Part shown: positions 45,190 through 54,870 of the stretch, in pieces | How positions within the stretch are numbered: the first letter of the stretch is position 1 | How the letters are laid out: every line of letters starts with the position of its first letter | NCBI GenBank assembly: GCA_944472155.2 | Contig: OX235275.1 | Coordinates: 53,089,228-53,153,227 of the forward strand | DNA length: 64,000 nt | DNA from: Trichobilharzia szidati | Lineage: Eukaryota; Platyhelminthes; Trematoda; Strigeidida; Schistosomatidae | Reading direction: 5' to 3' | Notes under the pieces: model-generated | What the model was told of the DNA's origin: nothing | The model's input: the letters and a program-made list of their open reading frames with translations, nothing else | Database searches by the model: none | Program-made: the position numbers and the translations under genes

Positions 45190-45440
45190 ACGGTTGCATA
45201 TCTAAGCTTTCAGAGTGATTGGTTTCGGTCCTGTGAATAACTTTAAAGGATAAATCACGTGGGATTGAATGACTCGACCCCAACTGTCGTCCTTTACTCA
45301 CCTTTTATTGACCAAACCGGGTATTGTTCAGCCACACGTTTACGGAGAACACGCTTACAACGTCCAATGTAATCAGCTTCACTCGAGAATGTCAATGAGA
45401 ATAGATACACATAGAGGTGAACATTAGCGGTAGTTTACCC
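45190..45440 (-). pseudogene. PLE GIY-YIG fragment
   Basis: Minus strand: ADYIGRCKRVLRKRVAEQYP, WSIKGE, then an altered frame to the NHSESL-like end. Close to 24950-25240. Confidence 0.7.
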
Positions 45441-45539
45441 TTGACGCATTGTCGAATCATGTCTCCTGGCCACTGAGAGTAGAAGACATGAAAAGGCCAG
45501 CTAGCTATCTTTGATCATAGGTGCCTGCATTCCATCTCC

Positions 45540-46060
45540 CGTATGAAATGGTATAATACGGTGAGCAACATTGAGGATAGGCTTCGAGTGCTAGGTAAAG
45601 AGGGAGGGGAAGTCAATCGACAAGGCTGTGAAGTTACATTGATTGAGATGGTTAGGACATGTGTTACGCATATCCGCCTAGCCATCGATTGCCTTCCTCG
45701 ATGGGCAATGTTAGTGGTGGTCAAACCAAAACATGGCTTCATCAGTCAATGAAATCCACAACAGTTAGTTTAAGCCTGTCACTTAGGAAGATGTAGACTT
45801 CCTGGTTGGGGTCCTCGGGATGGTAAACACCAATGGCTGGAGACAACTGATGATATGGCTCAAAATCGTTCTCAATGGCGCAGATGCATCCACTCCTTGT
45901 GACTTGTGATTTCCAATAAAACTATATTGTACTTCGATATTACAATTCTCTTTGCCTCATATCTCTGTTTACTGTCTCCATTTTGCATTTCTTTTCTTGC
46001 TTTGTGTTCTACACGGAGTGTGGCGACGCAGACTGCTGCACATTGGTGCAAAGTTCTATG
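45540..46060 (+). pseudogene. RTE/SR2-like LINE 3' end
   Basis: RVLGKEGGEVNRQGCEVTLI, EMVRTCVTHIRLAI, then the QTKTWLHQ, GWGPRDG and MAQNRSQW-type blocks in shifting frames, and a 3' end with aataaaac near 45915. Differs in sequence from the other RTE copies and groups with 26640-27160. Confidence 0.65.
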
Positions 46061-46089
46061 TTGAAAATAGACAGACAGACGAATCATGT

Positions 46090-46390
46090 TCCGGCTGGTA
46101 AATAAAAAATGTGTAAGTCAGCTGCATTAAGCCACCGTTTAATACATTTAGATAAACAACTTTTAATGACTTCAGAAATACTGTAACCTTTGAAAGCTAA
46201 ACACTCATATACAGTGTCTTCTTTGGCACCGTGATTTGTCTAAGGACTGTTTCTTTCTTGATGTTTCTGTCGATAAACCTTCTAGGATATCCATTATTCA
46301 AGAGAGTTGTACGAAGGCTTTCTAATTCTAAGTCGATCGTATCTACAGAGCAAATTTTATGTTTTATGATTTAGCTTGAATAAATTATAG
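46090..46390 (-). pseudogene. PLE thumb fragment
   Basis: Minus strand: LELESLRTTLLNNGYPRRFI, DRNIKKETVLRQ, TVPKKTLYMSL, then AFKGYSISEVIKSCLSK (linker). Stops near 46200. Confidence 0.65.
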
Positions 46391-46649
46391 GTTATGACAT
46401 GGTGTAACTGCTTGCCTAACCTTCGACTGTCTGAGAGAAGCGTGTTTTGTTCCCTTTGATTCTTGCAGACACAGTTTTAACCCCATCGTGTTGGGAATAT
46501 TCTCATTCATTCCCAGTGAATGGAACATTATGTTTAATCAGTTTTTTATCTTATTTTACATTACTCTTTTTTTCACCTAAAAAACTTTTGGATAGGATAG
46601 CCGACGGATGACATTGTTCAGTTGGTTTTTCATTTTTAATCTAAGTGCT

Positions 46650-46835
46650 CGATCTCAGGTTGACATATCGACTCTTTGTGCAGATGCTTCGACGATGTCC
46701 AGTCGTGTAACTTGAAGTCAGCTGATGGATGGTGACTAGCAGTGGAATCCAGGATAAAGGCGCATTTCGTCCTATTTGGGACCGGTCTGTAGCTGGATGT
46801 AGATGCATTCCCTATTAAGACCTGAGACCAAGCAT
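46650..46835 (-). repeat. F1 (Sm-alpha-like) SINE, inverted partner
   Basis: Hammerhead 3' strand is well kept on the minus strand (CCCAAATAGGACGAAATGCGC, tail CCTGGATTCCACTGC), but the CTGATGA box is destroyed (CTACAGA). Head-to-head with 46875-47060. Confidence 0.65.
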
Positions 46836-46874
46836 TTCTGTCCAATCAACAAGACCTGTTGCAGAAGAAGTAGT

Positions 46875-47060
46875 TGACGTGGCCCAAGTGGTCTAGTGGA
46901 TAACGCTTTGGCGTATGAAACTATGGGCACTGGGTTCGAGCTCCAGTGAGAACACCATCAGTCACTCACTGGGGAATTTGGGTGCTTCTAGATGATGAGT
47001 CCCAAATAGGACGAGATGAGCACTCTGGATTCCACTGCTAGTCACATCTACCAACTGACC
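46875..47060 (+). repeat. F1 (Sm-alpha-like) SINE, complete layout
   Basis: Head ggcccaagtggtctagtgg, cactgggttcgagctcc (boxes A and B), spacer, hammerhead ATGATGAGTCCCAAATAGG with GACGAGATG, tail ctggattccactgctag. C3 and the GAAA box each carry one mutation, so it is likely inactive. Confidence 0.75.
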
Positions 47061-47269
47061 ATAAGTTATTATTCTTGATAGTGCTACAAATTCTATCAAG
47101 CTCAATCGCGTTTTGATACTGCTGGAATGTCATTCTCAACTGTGCATTACACATGGAAGCTTGTCAAACCATGAAGGAGAAGAAGAAGTAGAAAGTATTG
47201 ATTAGTTTCCTGCGCTTAGAGTGGAATATACCCTAAACTCCATGTGTGATGGTGTTCCCACTGAGAATA

Positions 47270-47490
47270 GTATTCACTATGGACAAGTCATGCGTCCCAC
47301 CAACCACATACATGGTCCGGGCTGCATTCTCCAAATGACTCACACCTAAGCCTCTCAGCTGTTAAGGTCGGTAAAGAGGGAAAAGCGGGCATGAGGCTAG
47401 CAAACCTCACCCCATAAAATAACATCACTGTTACTGAAAATTCGGAGCTGAAGCCTGAATCCCTGTGTTCCACTTAGACGGCAAAGAAAT
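47270..47490 (+). repeat. tRNA-headed SINE with RTE-like tail
   Basis: Head strongly decayed (accacatacatggtccggg); body with taaagagggaaaagcgggc; tail gtgttccacttagacgg. Confidence 0.5.
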
Positions 47491-47645
47491 TAGAAAAAGT
47501 CATGAAGAACTGGGATCCGACTGATAATAGACTACTACAGAAATATAACACTTTATATTCCGTTGTTAGTCTTCACATTCACCTGTTTCGTCCGGTTTAA
47601 AACTCATCAACTGATTCTAAAAGTATACATAATTATCCATGAAAA
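47491..47645. other. Unassigned spacer
   Basis: Nothing recognised. Confidence 0.3.
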
Positions 47646-47649
47646 TCAA

Positions 47650-48190
47650 CTACCCAATACCATCTAGAATTATTCTTCAGACGACCAAATTGAAAGACAA
47701 AGATGGGCAAACAACAAGCAACAATCACCACAAAGGAGGAGAAATATAAAAGACGTTACCACTTCCAGAATCGTTTCAACTACAGGCGCCACAGATGAGG
47801 ATGCCGAAGTTGACCGGAATCAGTGTAGAAATCTACTACCCTCAACAAGAGGGACAAAATTTGGATTTTCAGCACTAATGTCGGGTGTATCATGAGAGGC
47901 ATTTCCAACATGCTACACCCAACCCCCCCCCCTCACTTCGTTTCACACTTAAGATCAACTAGCCTACTGGATAAGATCAGCAACAAGGAATCATATCAAC
48001 GCACCAACACCGAACCTACTGTGTAAAAAATTTGCTGAATGAAATGGATACGGATTGGACATATGCTGAGGAGGGCCACTGAGGTGAGTCACGCGTTAGC
48101 TGAACCCTCCAGTAGGACTCGAATGGATAACAGCGTGTCGCGCTTCAATTTTAGGAAGACAGGGACAAACGTAGAGAAAGGGAATAATAA
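47650..48190 (+). pseudogene. RTE LINE 3' end, strongly decayed
   Basis: Reads STTGATDEDAEV, ISNKESYQRTN, MKWIRIGHMLRRATE and an RPG-like tail. It ends about 200 nt from the homeobox stop codon, in the gene's 3' flank. Confidence 0.6.
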
Positions 48191-48206
48191 TTAGAGCAAT
48201 AGTGAT

Positions 48207-48212
48207 TTTATT
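48207..48212 (-). terminator. Candidate polyadenylation signal of the homeobox gene
   Basis: AATAAA on the minus strand, about 185 nt after the stop codon. Placement is plausible, but no transcript end is known here. Confidence 0.35.
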
Positions 48213-48395
48213 TTTTCTACTTTACTTATTTACAAAATCAAAATTGATTCAAACGGTTTCTAATCGTGTATTTTTGATCCCGATCACATGCACACACACA
48301 CACACAACGAGAAGCTGAAAGCAAAGATGAATAAATGAGCAAATCAAGAGGGAAAGAGAGAGTGAAATTACTCCAAGTAATAAGATAATCTGTTA

Positions 48396-49434
48396 TCACA
48401 TCTCGTGTGTACCGCTATCATCTGTCGGTGAGATAACAGAAGTCGAAGAAGATGAAGTTGATGCTGCTCTGTCTACCACCACGACTACAGGCGCCGATGA
48501 CACCGCTGATGACTTCGAAGAAGCAGAAGAGGAGGAGGATGGTGATGACGATGACGGCGATGATAAAATCGACGACTGAGCTGGATGTAAATGTGATTGA
48601 TCTCCAGGAAATGACTGTTCCAAAGATTTAATCGACAATAAAGGATTATGAACATTAACTGTCTTTTGATGTAATCCACGAGACTGACACTGATGGTTAT
48701 GATGATAATAATAATAACTAGGATGATTAGATGACCATGAAACTCTAGATGGATGTAATAATTGTCGCCTAATATCTGGCTGTCCTAAAACAATCGTTTT
48801 TGAATAAGAGGGTGGAGTTAATGCGAGAGAAGGGACTATGATAGAAGCAGTACCACTAGTACCACTTGACGATGATTTAATACCTAATCTCTCTTGTATA
48901 TGATTCGACGCTGACGTTGTTATCATTGTCACTGGTGTGGTTAACTTCTCAGGAACTTTAGTCTGTTTGTCCAACGTCATGTAACAAGAATACTGTGTCT
49001 GTTGATAATGATCAGCAGTGTTGAAACACTTCAATATTTCATTTGTTCTAATCTCTGGTGGTGTTGTTGTTGTTGTTCTTGGTACTAACATCTCCGATGG
49101 TGCTGGTATTGGCAATTTGGAAAGAGAAGTAGGCAAACTCTGACAAACTGATGCTGTCACTGTAGGCATTGGCGTGATTATGGCTGGTATTGTTGATGTT
49201 GTTATTGCAGATGTCATTGTATTTGCTGGCATTGCCGTCGGTGTTGTTGTTGTCTTCAGTGTCGAAGACGTCAGTGAAGATGAATGCATAAAATCAATAT
49301 TGGATAAAATATATCTAACAGTTGGATGATATGCCCAAAATGGACTTTGTTCAACAAGACGTTGGACAGCGACAAAATTTCCCGCCTCAGCCATCAGTTC
49401 AAGACCAACTGCTGTTTGACGTTTCCATTTTGTT
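48396..49434 (-). CDS. BARHL: BarH-like homeobox protein, 3' exon
   Basis: Acceptor tttag|A at 49435; the exon completes the Arg53 codon of the homeodomain split with 56115 and continues TKWKRQTAVGLELMAEAGNF, the post-homeodomain block typical of BARHL proteins. Then come VQRLVEQSPFWAYHPTVRYI and a long Ser/Thr-rich low-complexity C-terminus (poly-Ser near 48500-48560, a Val run near 48470), stop TGA at 48398-48396. A homeodomain transcription factor acts in the nucleus; BARHL factors pattern sensory and central neurons in other animals. The C-terminal tail is much longer than in vertebrate BARHL. Family call is from homeodomain and tail block; the role in this animal is inference. Confidence 0.85.
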
Positions 49435-49499
49435 CTAAATTAAGAGAAACAGAAAATATAAAATTAGAACAACTATTTACTAATATTTGATATTACAGG

Positions 49500-49824
49500 A
49501 TTGATCACGAGCTGGATAGTTGTTTCGTCCTTGTCTAGAACTCTTCTACTGCATTCATCCACCAAAGTTCGAACCTAGGACATTCCGTTTACGAGGCGAC
49601 TTCATAGACCATTCACTCACTAGGACCCAACACAATGGGCCATGAATTCCAACTCCCGCCAATTCGTGACATATATTTAGCTCAATCTCCAGCCACTGTC
49701 ACAGGCGAGTAATTGTCCCCTTGCCTGACTTGGTGGGTGCCACTGGTTAGCACTTATCACTAGAACCTCAGGTAACTTCCTGTACAGGGCCAGTCACTGG
49801 TGAGAATCAGATTAATTATCAGGT
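49500..49824 (-). repeat. F2 SINE, long form, adjoining the intact PLE
   Basis: Hammerhead region (plus gttgtttcgtccttg), box B remnant gttcgaacctagg, head, and 5' extension to atcagattaattatcaggt. The extension is where the PLE inserted. The tail of the next F2 unit resumes at about 52902-52970, so the target was an F2 head-to-tail dimer. Confidence 0.65.
49814..49824. repeat. Target-site duplication of intact PLE, left copy
   Basis: aattatcaggt, repeated at 52891-52901; with the preceding t the match is 12 bp. Confidence 0.9.
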
Positions 49825-49917
49825 TTCGATAAAGAAAGGAAGACGAAATTTGCAGTATAAAATGATATCATTCTATTTCACAGGTTCTCATCAGCTGCAG
49901 ACTACCTGAAATTTCAG

Positions 49918-50085
49918 TGCTTTCATTCTTTTTTGGATGCGTCAATTTTATCTCTTGTCTACTACTAATCAAACATTAAAGTAGTCTGCAGCTGATGAGA
50001 ACCTGTGAAATAGAATGATATCATTTTATACTGCAAATTTCGTCTTCCTTTCTTTATCGAAATTTATCAAGGGAACCAGTTGTAT
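49918..50085 (+). repeat. 5' pseudo-LTR (intron-less copy)
   Basis: Direct repeat of 52685-52890 without the 38-nt intron: the junction …cattaaa|gtagtctg is exactly the spliced product. It ends at the ttgtat immediately at the predicted ATG (50084), so the start codon lies on the repeat/unique boundary. Confidence 0.9.
49986..50036 (+). ncRNA. Hammerhead-like motif in PLE terminal repeat
   Basis: CTGATGA at 49992-49998, GAAA at 50007-50010, a near-perfect palindromic stem III (tagaatgatatcatttta), then TA and CTGC pairing with the GCAG before the core. Stem II (gaacctgt) is hardly paired. Hammerheads are known from PLE terminal repeats of many animals; activity of this one is uncertain. Confidence 0.4.
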
Positions 50086-52456
50086 GAAGTTCTTAAAAAG
50101 ACGCCTCCCTGCCAAAACTATTAAGTCACTGAATCAGGTGGTGACCATTCGATGCAGAATATCTAGAGAATCAACAAAGATCAGGTTCTATGAACAGTGT
50201 TTGCAAACAGGTTGTTTCCCACGGCAGTTCCTGAAACAAGTGCGATCGGCTAAACTCCCACCTTCCCAAAAGAATCTCCGTCGAATAACAAAATCTCACA
50301 TCGAATCCTCATACCAGTACCTCTCCGAATTGAAATCTCGTCTGGCTACCTATGATACCCTACTAAGCGAGCTTAATATTATTTGCTGGCTAAAATTCAT
50401 GAATTTTATCAAAGAGCTACAATCAAAAACATCCAAGGATTATGAAACTCAGCTGACAAAAGCGTTGGTGAAAGAGAAGCTAATCGAAGAATTCCCAGAA
50501 TCACCTGAACGCTACGTCTGTAATCTATCAAAATTACAATTCAACAAAATCGAATTAGAAGCCTTATCTCTAGGATTCAAGTTTCACGTTCCCAAGAAGC
50601 AGATCAGTCGTATAGATACAGAAGCACAATTCGAACACTTATACCATCAACTCCACGACCTGAAACCCTTAGACGAAGATAAAAGAGGATGGCTAAAGTC
50701 TAAACTTGTTGATATTGCTAACCAATACCACATATCGCCAATGGAGAAGCAAAAGATGCTGACCGAAGAGCATAGAATGGCTCTGAAGAAACTATATGAG
50801 AACGATGAAATCGTCATATTTAGACCTGATAAAGGCTCTGGGGTTGTTATAATGAACAAAGCTGATTATATTCATAAAATGATGACAGTTCTAAACGACA
50901 AAGAAAAATTCCAAGTAGACAACAAAAAAGATGGCACAACGTCGTTTGAAAATAAAGTAAACAAATGTCTCAAAGAACTTCTAATGAAGAAACTAATCAA
51001 CAACGAAACATACAATAAACTGAAGTCAAAGGGTGGACGCCTGCCGTCTATGTACGGCCTACCAAAAATCCATAAAGCAAACGTGCCTTTAAGACCAATC
51101 TTGTCAATGACTGACTCACCATGCCACAAGTTAGCTCGATGGTTAGCTGATTCCATAGAGCCAATTCGAATTAAATTTGCAACCCATAGCCTGAAGGATA
51201 GCTACCAATTCTCCAAGGAAGTTGACAACATTGACATATCAGACAAACTCATGGTGTCGTATGACGTGACCTCCTTGTTCACAAACGTACCACTGATGGA
51301 AACGATTGATATCATTTGTAAACAAACGGATCTACTACCGTTACCGGAAACAGAGATGAAGCGACTACTGCTGCTCTGCACAAAAGATATTCAATTCAAA
51401 TTCAACAATCAACTCTACCAGCAAATTGATGGGGTCGCTATGGGTTCACCTCTGGGACCTATCCTGGCTGATATCTTCATGGGCTACCTTGAACAGACAC
51501 AACTAAGTTCTGCTATCAATGGAACAAACTACTATCGCCGATATGTTGATGACACATTTGTTGTTTGCAACGACATGGATCACGCATCGGCATTATATGA
51601 TCGCCTAAATGAGATTCATCCAAATATCAAGTTCACCATGGAATATGAACATGAAAATGAGTTCAATTTCCTGGATCTAAATGTAAAAAGAACAAACGAA
51701 GGCGTGATCGAAAAGTCCATCTATAGAAAAGAAACCTGGACTGGACAATATCTTCACTATAACAGCTTTTGTCCCATAAGCTATAAACGTGGATTAGTGA
51801 GGACTTTGTACGACAGAGCTAGGAAGCTATGTTCACCAAACAAGGTCGAAGAAGAACTAGATTTCGTCGAGAAATGCCTGAGGGAAAACGGATATCCTAA
51901 AGGATTTATACAGAAGTATAGCAGAGAAAAAGATAAGAAAGAAAAGCATCCAACTGTAGAAAAGAAAAAAGTATTTATTTGTCTCCCATTCAAAGGAGAT
52001 GCAGCTTCACAAAAGATTGACAGAAGACTGAAAGGAGCAATAAATAGAAGCTTCCCGGCAGCAAAACTCATAACAGTATACAACACCACTCCTTCCATGA
52101 TCAACTCAAAACTGGATAAATACCCTGCTGATGTCACCTCCAACTGCGTTTATGAATTTACGTGCACTTGCGGGAGCAAGTACATTGGAAGGACAGAAAG
52201 AAGGGCTTCTATCCGGTTTTCTGAACATATTCCAAGAAACCTGTTCCTGAAAGGAAGCAAATATTCTCAGAGTGCAATTACCAGACATATTGTTGATACC
52301 GGACATCTCGTAAAGATCTCTAAGTCCTTCAAAATATTAAATAGACAAAGGACAGCAAATTTACTAAGATTTGCCGAAGCGATCGCAATCAAACGATTTA
52401 AACCAGACTTATGCATACAGAAAGAGAGTGTAATTAACCTCTCACTCCCTTGGTAA
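50084..52456 (+). CDS. PLE reverse transcriptase / GIY-YIG endonuclease
   Basis: An uninterrupted frame of 813 codons from an upstream ATG at 50015; I prefer the ATG at 50084 (790 codons), because the first 23 codons lie inside the non-coding pseudo-LTR. Numbering from 50015: N-terminal helical region 1-250; RT with DKGSG 272-276, YGLPKIHK 347-354, SYDVTSLFT with catalytic Asp 417, MGSPLGP 476-482, YVDD 510-513; thumb with FNFLDLNVKR (550-559) and YRKETW 570-575; basic linker 640-690; GIY-YIG with CVYEFTC-TC, YIGRTERR (724-731), EH 737-738; end LSLPW. All catalytic residues I know for both domains are present. Nuclear, acts on DNA ends with its own RNA. The element may be active; frame integrity and flanking duplication argue for a recent insertion. 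Confidence 0.93.
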   Translation: MKFLKRRLPAKTIKSLNQVVTIRCRISRESTKIRFYEQCLQTGCFPRQFLKQVRSAKLPPSQKNLRRITKSHIESSYQYLSELKSRLATYDTLLSELNIICWLKFMNFIKELQSKTSKDYETQLTKALVKEKLIEEFPESPERYVCNLSKLQFNKIELEALSLGFKFHVPKKQISRIDTEAQFEHLYHQLHDLKPLDEDKRGWLKSKLVDIANQYHISPMEKQKMLTEEHRMALKKLYENDEIVIFRPDKGSGVVIMNKADYIHKMMTVLNDKEKFQVDNKKDGTTSFENKVNKCLKELLMKKLINNETYNKLKSKGGRLPSMYGLPKIHKANVPLRPILSMTDSPCHKLARWLADSIEPIRIKFATHSLKDSYQFSKEVDNIDISDKLMVSYDVTSLFTNVPLMETIDIICKQTDLLPLPETEMKRLLLLCTKDIQFKFNNQLYQQIDGVAMGSPLGPILADIFMGYLEQTQLSSAINGTNYYRRYVDDTFVVCNDMDHASALYDRLNEIHPNIKFTMEYEHENEFNFLDLNVKRTNEGVIEKSIYRKETWTGQYLHYNSFCPISYKRGLVRTLYDRARKLCSPNKVEEELDFVEKCLRENGYPKGFIQKYSREKDKKEKHPTVEKKKVFICLPFKGDAASQKIDRRLKGAINRSFPAAKLITVYNTTPSMINSKLDKYPADVTSNCVYEFTCTCGSKYIGRTERRASIRFSEHIPRNLFLKGSKYSQSAITRHIVDTGHLVKISKSFKILNRQRTANLLRFAEAIAIKRFKPDLCIQKESVINLSLPW

Positions 52457-52684
52457 CTGAATTTTGATTTTGATTAGTCATCTAATTCAGTGATCTCAAC
52501 TCACTGAGCAAATCTCAATCTTATAAACTGTAAATGCTTTTGTTTTTTGGAGTTGCCATGTGAACCTACAAGCTAACACTGTTTCTGTTAATCAATTTTT
52601 CTATTTTCTGTCTTACCCCTACCCCCTCTTTCCAACTCTGAAAGTGTATAAATTGATGATGATAACTTAAACTAAAAATTGTAA

Positions 52685-52890
52685 TGCTTTCATTCTTTTT
52701 TGGATGCGTCAATTTTATCTCTTGTCTACTACTAATCAAACATGAAAGTATGTTATTATCATTTATATAACCATTGTAATTTCAGGTAGTCTGCAGCTGA
52801 TGAGAACCTGTGAAATAGAATGATATCATTTTATACTGGAAATTTCGTCTTCCTTTCTTCATCGAAATTTATCAAGGGAACCAGTTGTAT
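52685..52890 (+). repeat. 3' pseudo-LTR with a 38-nt intron
   Basis: Contains GTATGT…TTTCAG at 52748-52785. Stem I of the hammerhead-like motif is altered (CTGG for CTGC). Ends at the right target duplication, 52891-52901. Confidence 0.9.
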
Positions 52891-52901
52891 AATTATCAGG
52901 T

Positions 52902-53259
52902 GTTTGTTTGCAGGGATTTGACTGGCTATGGGATCAGTCGCGAGCTGACGTCAGTTAGAAAACTGTAAGTTGTCTTGGCATATGCTACTGGTTGAAGCGA
53001 GTAGGTTGGGTAGTTGCGAGCAACCCATATCACGTAGTCGTGCTTACTAGTGAAACTGGAGTGGAGGATTCAATTCTATGTTGCCAGTTCACCCGGGTAG
53101 GTAGGTAGCTGAAATTCGCATCTCTGAGCTGAGTCATACCGGGTACACTACTGATTAGCTCCGCCCCGAACGAGAGAAATGGCCGCCCGGTGGTATTTAG
53201 AACACTTCGATATGGCATTTGATATACTGAGTTACTTTAATGATATAAACAGAATTCCT
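52902..53259. other. F2 tail (to about 52970) and unassigned spacer
   Basis: The F2 tail gagctgacgtcagttag is followed by unassigned sequence. Confidence 0.45.
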
Positions 53260-53455
53260 GTACATTCCCAGTGGAACATAGGGCTTCAAACTACAAGCTT
53301 GAAGTTTCGGTAGCAGTCGTGTGTTTATTTCTATGGGATGAGGTTGCTAGCCTCATGAGCGACCTTCATTCTTTACCAGTCTTATTACTGGTTTAGCGAG
53401 GTAAAGGAGTGCGTCCTTTGGATGGGAATCGAATCCCGTTGTGCCACCGACGCTC
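53260..53455 (-). repeat. tRNA-Gly-derived SINE
   Basis: Plus-strand view: tcccagtggaacatagggcttc (RTE-like tail), ttactggtttagcgaggtaa body, atgggaatcgaatccc (box B). Head partly lost. Confidence 0.65.
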
Positions 53456-53509
53456 AGTCTCTACTGTTACAATTTGTTAATTCTTGTATTCTATTTAATC
53501 CCCTTTATT

Positions 53510-53760
53510 ACTTCCGCTTAATCTTTCCTGAACTACTTAAGAAAGACTTTGCTACATTGTGAAGGGCACTAAAAGTCGTCCGTAGGATGAGTGGAGTTTG
53601 TAGACAGACACTTGAATTTATCAAAATAAAAAAATTGGCGAATATCAATCGGCTTATCGGACTCTGAACACCCTCTTTACTCACAAATCTCCTCAGACAA
53701 GACTAGAAGTAATAAATATAAGAGACTTCATGCTCTAACGACGAAATCTACAAACTGAAC
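53510..53760 (+). pseudogene. CR1/Jockey-like LINE 3' fragment
   Basis: Reads PELLKKDFATL-RALKVVRRM then MSGVCRQTLEF and a downstream region with stops; matches FPGLLKKDYTILRRMLKVVS of 60445-62836. Confidence 0.65.
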
Positions 53761-53784
53761 AATACCTTTTCAAGTATTGATTTG

Positions 53785-54115
53785 TAGGGATATTGATTGA
53801 TTGGTTACATGAGTTGACATCGAGAGAGAGAGAGAGAGCCATTGGAGAATCAGCTGGGAGTACTGGACAGCCAGCTGTTTCATCAGAATAGTTTGGAACC
53901 CTTTATCAATATGCACCTACACTGCGGGGTTCGAAATCAGTACCTTCTGGTTACAAGGCGGGCTAGCTCGTAGGCCATTAAGCCACTGGGACCTACCAAT
54001 CCAATGGCCAGTCAATGAATTCCAACTCCTGCCAATTCATGACATAGCGTGACTGCTAGCCAATGTCATCCGGGGCGGGTATTTGTCCTCATACCCGATA
54101 CCTTATCTGGTAGGT
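53785..54115 (-). repeat. F2 hammerhead SINE, with (GA)n
   Basis: A (GA)n run at 53820-53838 interrupts the tail; hammerhead block 53860-53905; box B tttcgaacccc; head ends near 53995; 5' extension follows. Confidence 0.65.
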
Positions 54116-54239
54116 ATTTTCTATGATGAAAAAGAATGTTAGGTATGAAATTCAAGGAGGAATATTGTAGTGTACCGTTTCGAATAAAGTCATTATTATC
54201 ACTTTCAATACGGATTTCGTCAAAAACCAAAATCATTTT

Positions 54240-54420
54240 GAGAGATTATTGGAAGCCATCAGGAAGTACTGAACAGCTGTTTCGTTCTAGTTTGGAAGTC
54301 ATCAGCAGTAGGCTCTCTCGACTCCATTAGGGGTCAAATCCGGAACCATGAGGTTACGAGACCAAGTTCACCGACCTTTCAGCCACTTGGATAGGTATTC
54401 AGTGACCCTTGGATTCAAAC
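54240..54420 (-). repeat. F2 hammerhead SINE, diverged head
   Basis: Carries the best F2 hammerhead of the window (54262-54312). Head on minus: CCAAGTGGCTGAAAGGTC with ACTTGGTCTCGTAACC and GGATTTGACCCC. Confidence 0.65.
54258..54312 (-). ncRNA. Hammerhead-like core in F2, best preserved
   Basis: Minus strand: stem I TACTG/CAGTA, CTGATGA (54305-54299), stem II ttc/gaa with a C-C closing mismatch, GAAA (54283-54280), stem III CAGCTG, GTT ahead of the predicted cut. One base (10.1) separates it from the consensus. Confidence 0.55.
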
Positions 54421-54464
54421 TTTATTATTATTATCAAAAACTGCTGCGAACGTGGTGTAGTGGA

Positions 54465-54665
54465 TATCATGGCTGCCTTTCAGAGTTCGATCCCCGGCAG
54501 TTGCAAGTGGTTCCGAACGTCAGCGGTTCAGGGGTGGAATACTCATCAACCACACTGCATGTAGTCCGGGATTCGATCCCCAGGCAATGCACTCTTAAAC
54601 CTCGCCTAGCTGGTGCAAAAGCCTGTAAATAGAGACGTTTGGGCTAGAGGCTAGCAACTCCATCC
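54465..54665 (+). repeat. tRNA-headed SINE (Gly-like), rearranged
   Basis: Two box-B-like motifs (gagttcgatccccgg at 54484 and gggattcgatccccagg at 54570) and the body gcctagctggtgcaaaa. Probably two nested copies. Confidence 0.55.
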
Positions 54666-54870
54666 TGCTAGATGGTTGGAGGCAATCGACAGGAAGTCCA
54701 GCTTAAACTAGGTTTCGTGCTAGTTGGCACTCACCAGTAGTCAGCAAGGCGTATCTGTAACCACCTTGAGGGAACTCATGTTCCCCATCTGAGATTCGAA
54801 CCCACGTCATCCAGTGAGCACTGCAGTCAGAGACGTTACCACTGAGCTATTCAGGCTCGCGACTGACCTC
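54660..54870 (-). repeat. F3 hammerhead SINE
   Basis: Minus strand: AGCTCAGTGGTAACGTCTC, GGGTTCGAATCTCAG, then CCTTGCTGACTACTGG, GAGTGCCAACTAGCACGAAA and a shortened tail. The head and stem II are the best of the F3 set; the CTGA to GA segment has an insertion. Confidence 0.7.

Larger units (their letters stand above)
49825..52890 (+). mobile_element. Intact-looking Penelope-like element
   Basis: Layout: inverted 5' arm (49825-49917, complement of the terminal repeat); 5' pseudo-LTR 49918-50085; ORF 50084-52456; 3' untranslated part; 3' pseudo-LTR 52685-52890. The two pseudo-LTRs match at nearly every position except a 38-nt intron present only in the 3' copy. Target duplication 12 bp. PLEs move by RT plus GIY-YIG nuclease and usually keep exactly this tandem-plus-inverted terminal structure. 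It lies antisense to the homeobox gene, in its intron. Confidence 0.93.

Noticed and set aside
48485..48679. Alternative minus-strand frame with His-rich sequence.
   Set aside because: Overlaps the homeobox 3' exon in another frame; only the BARHL frame continues the homeodomain.
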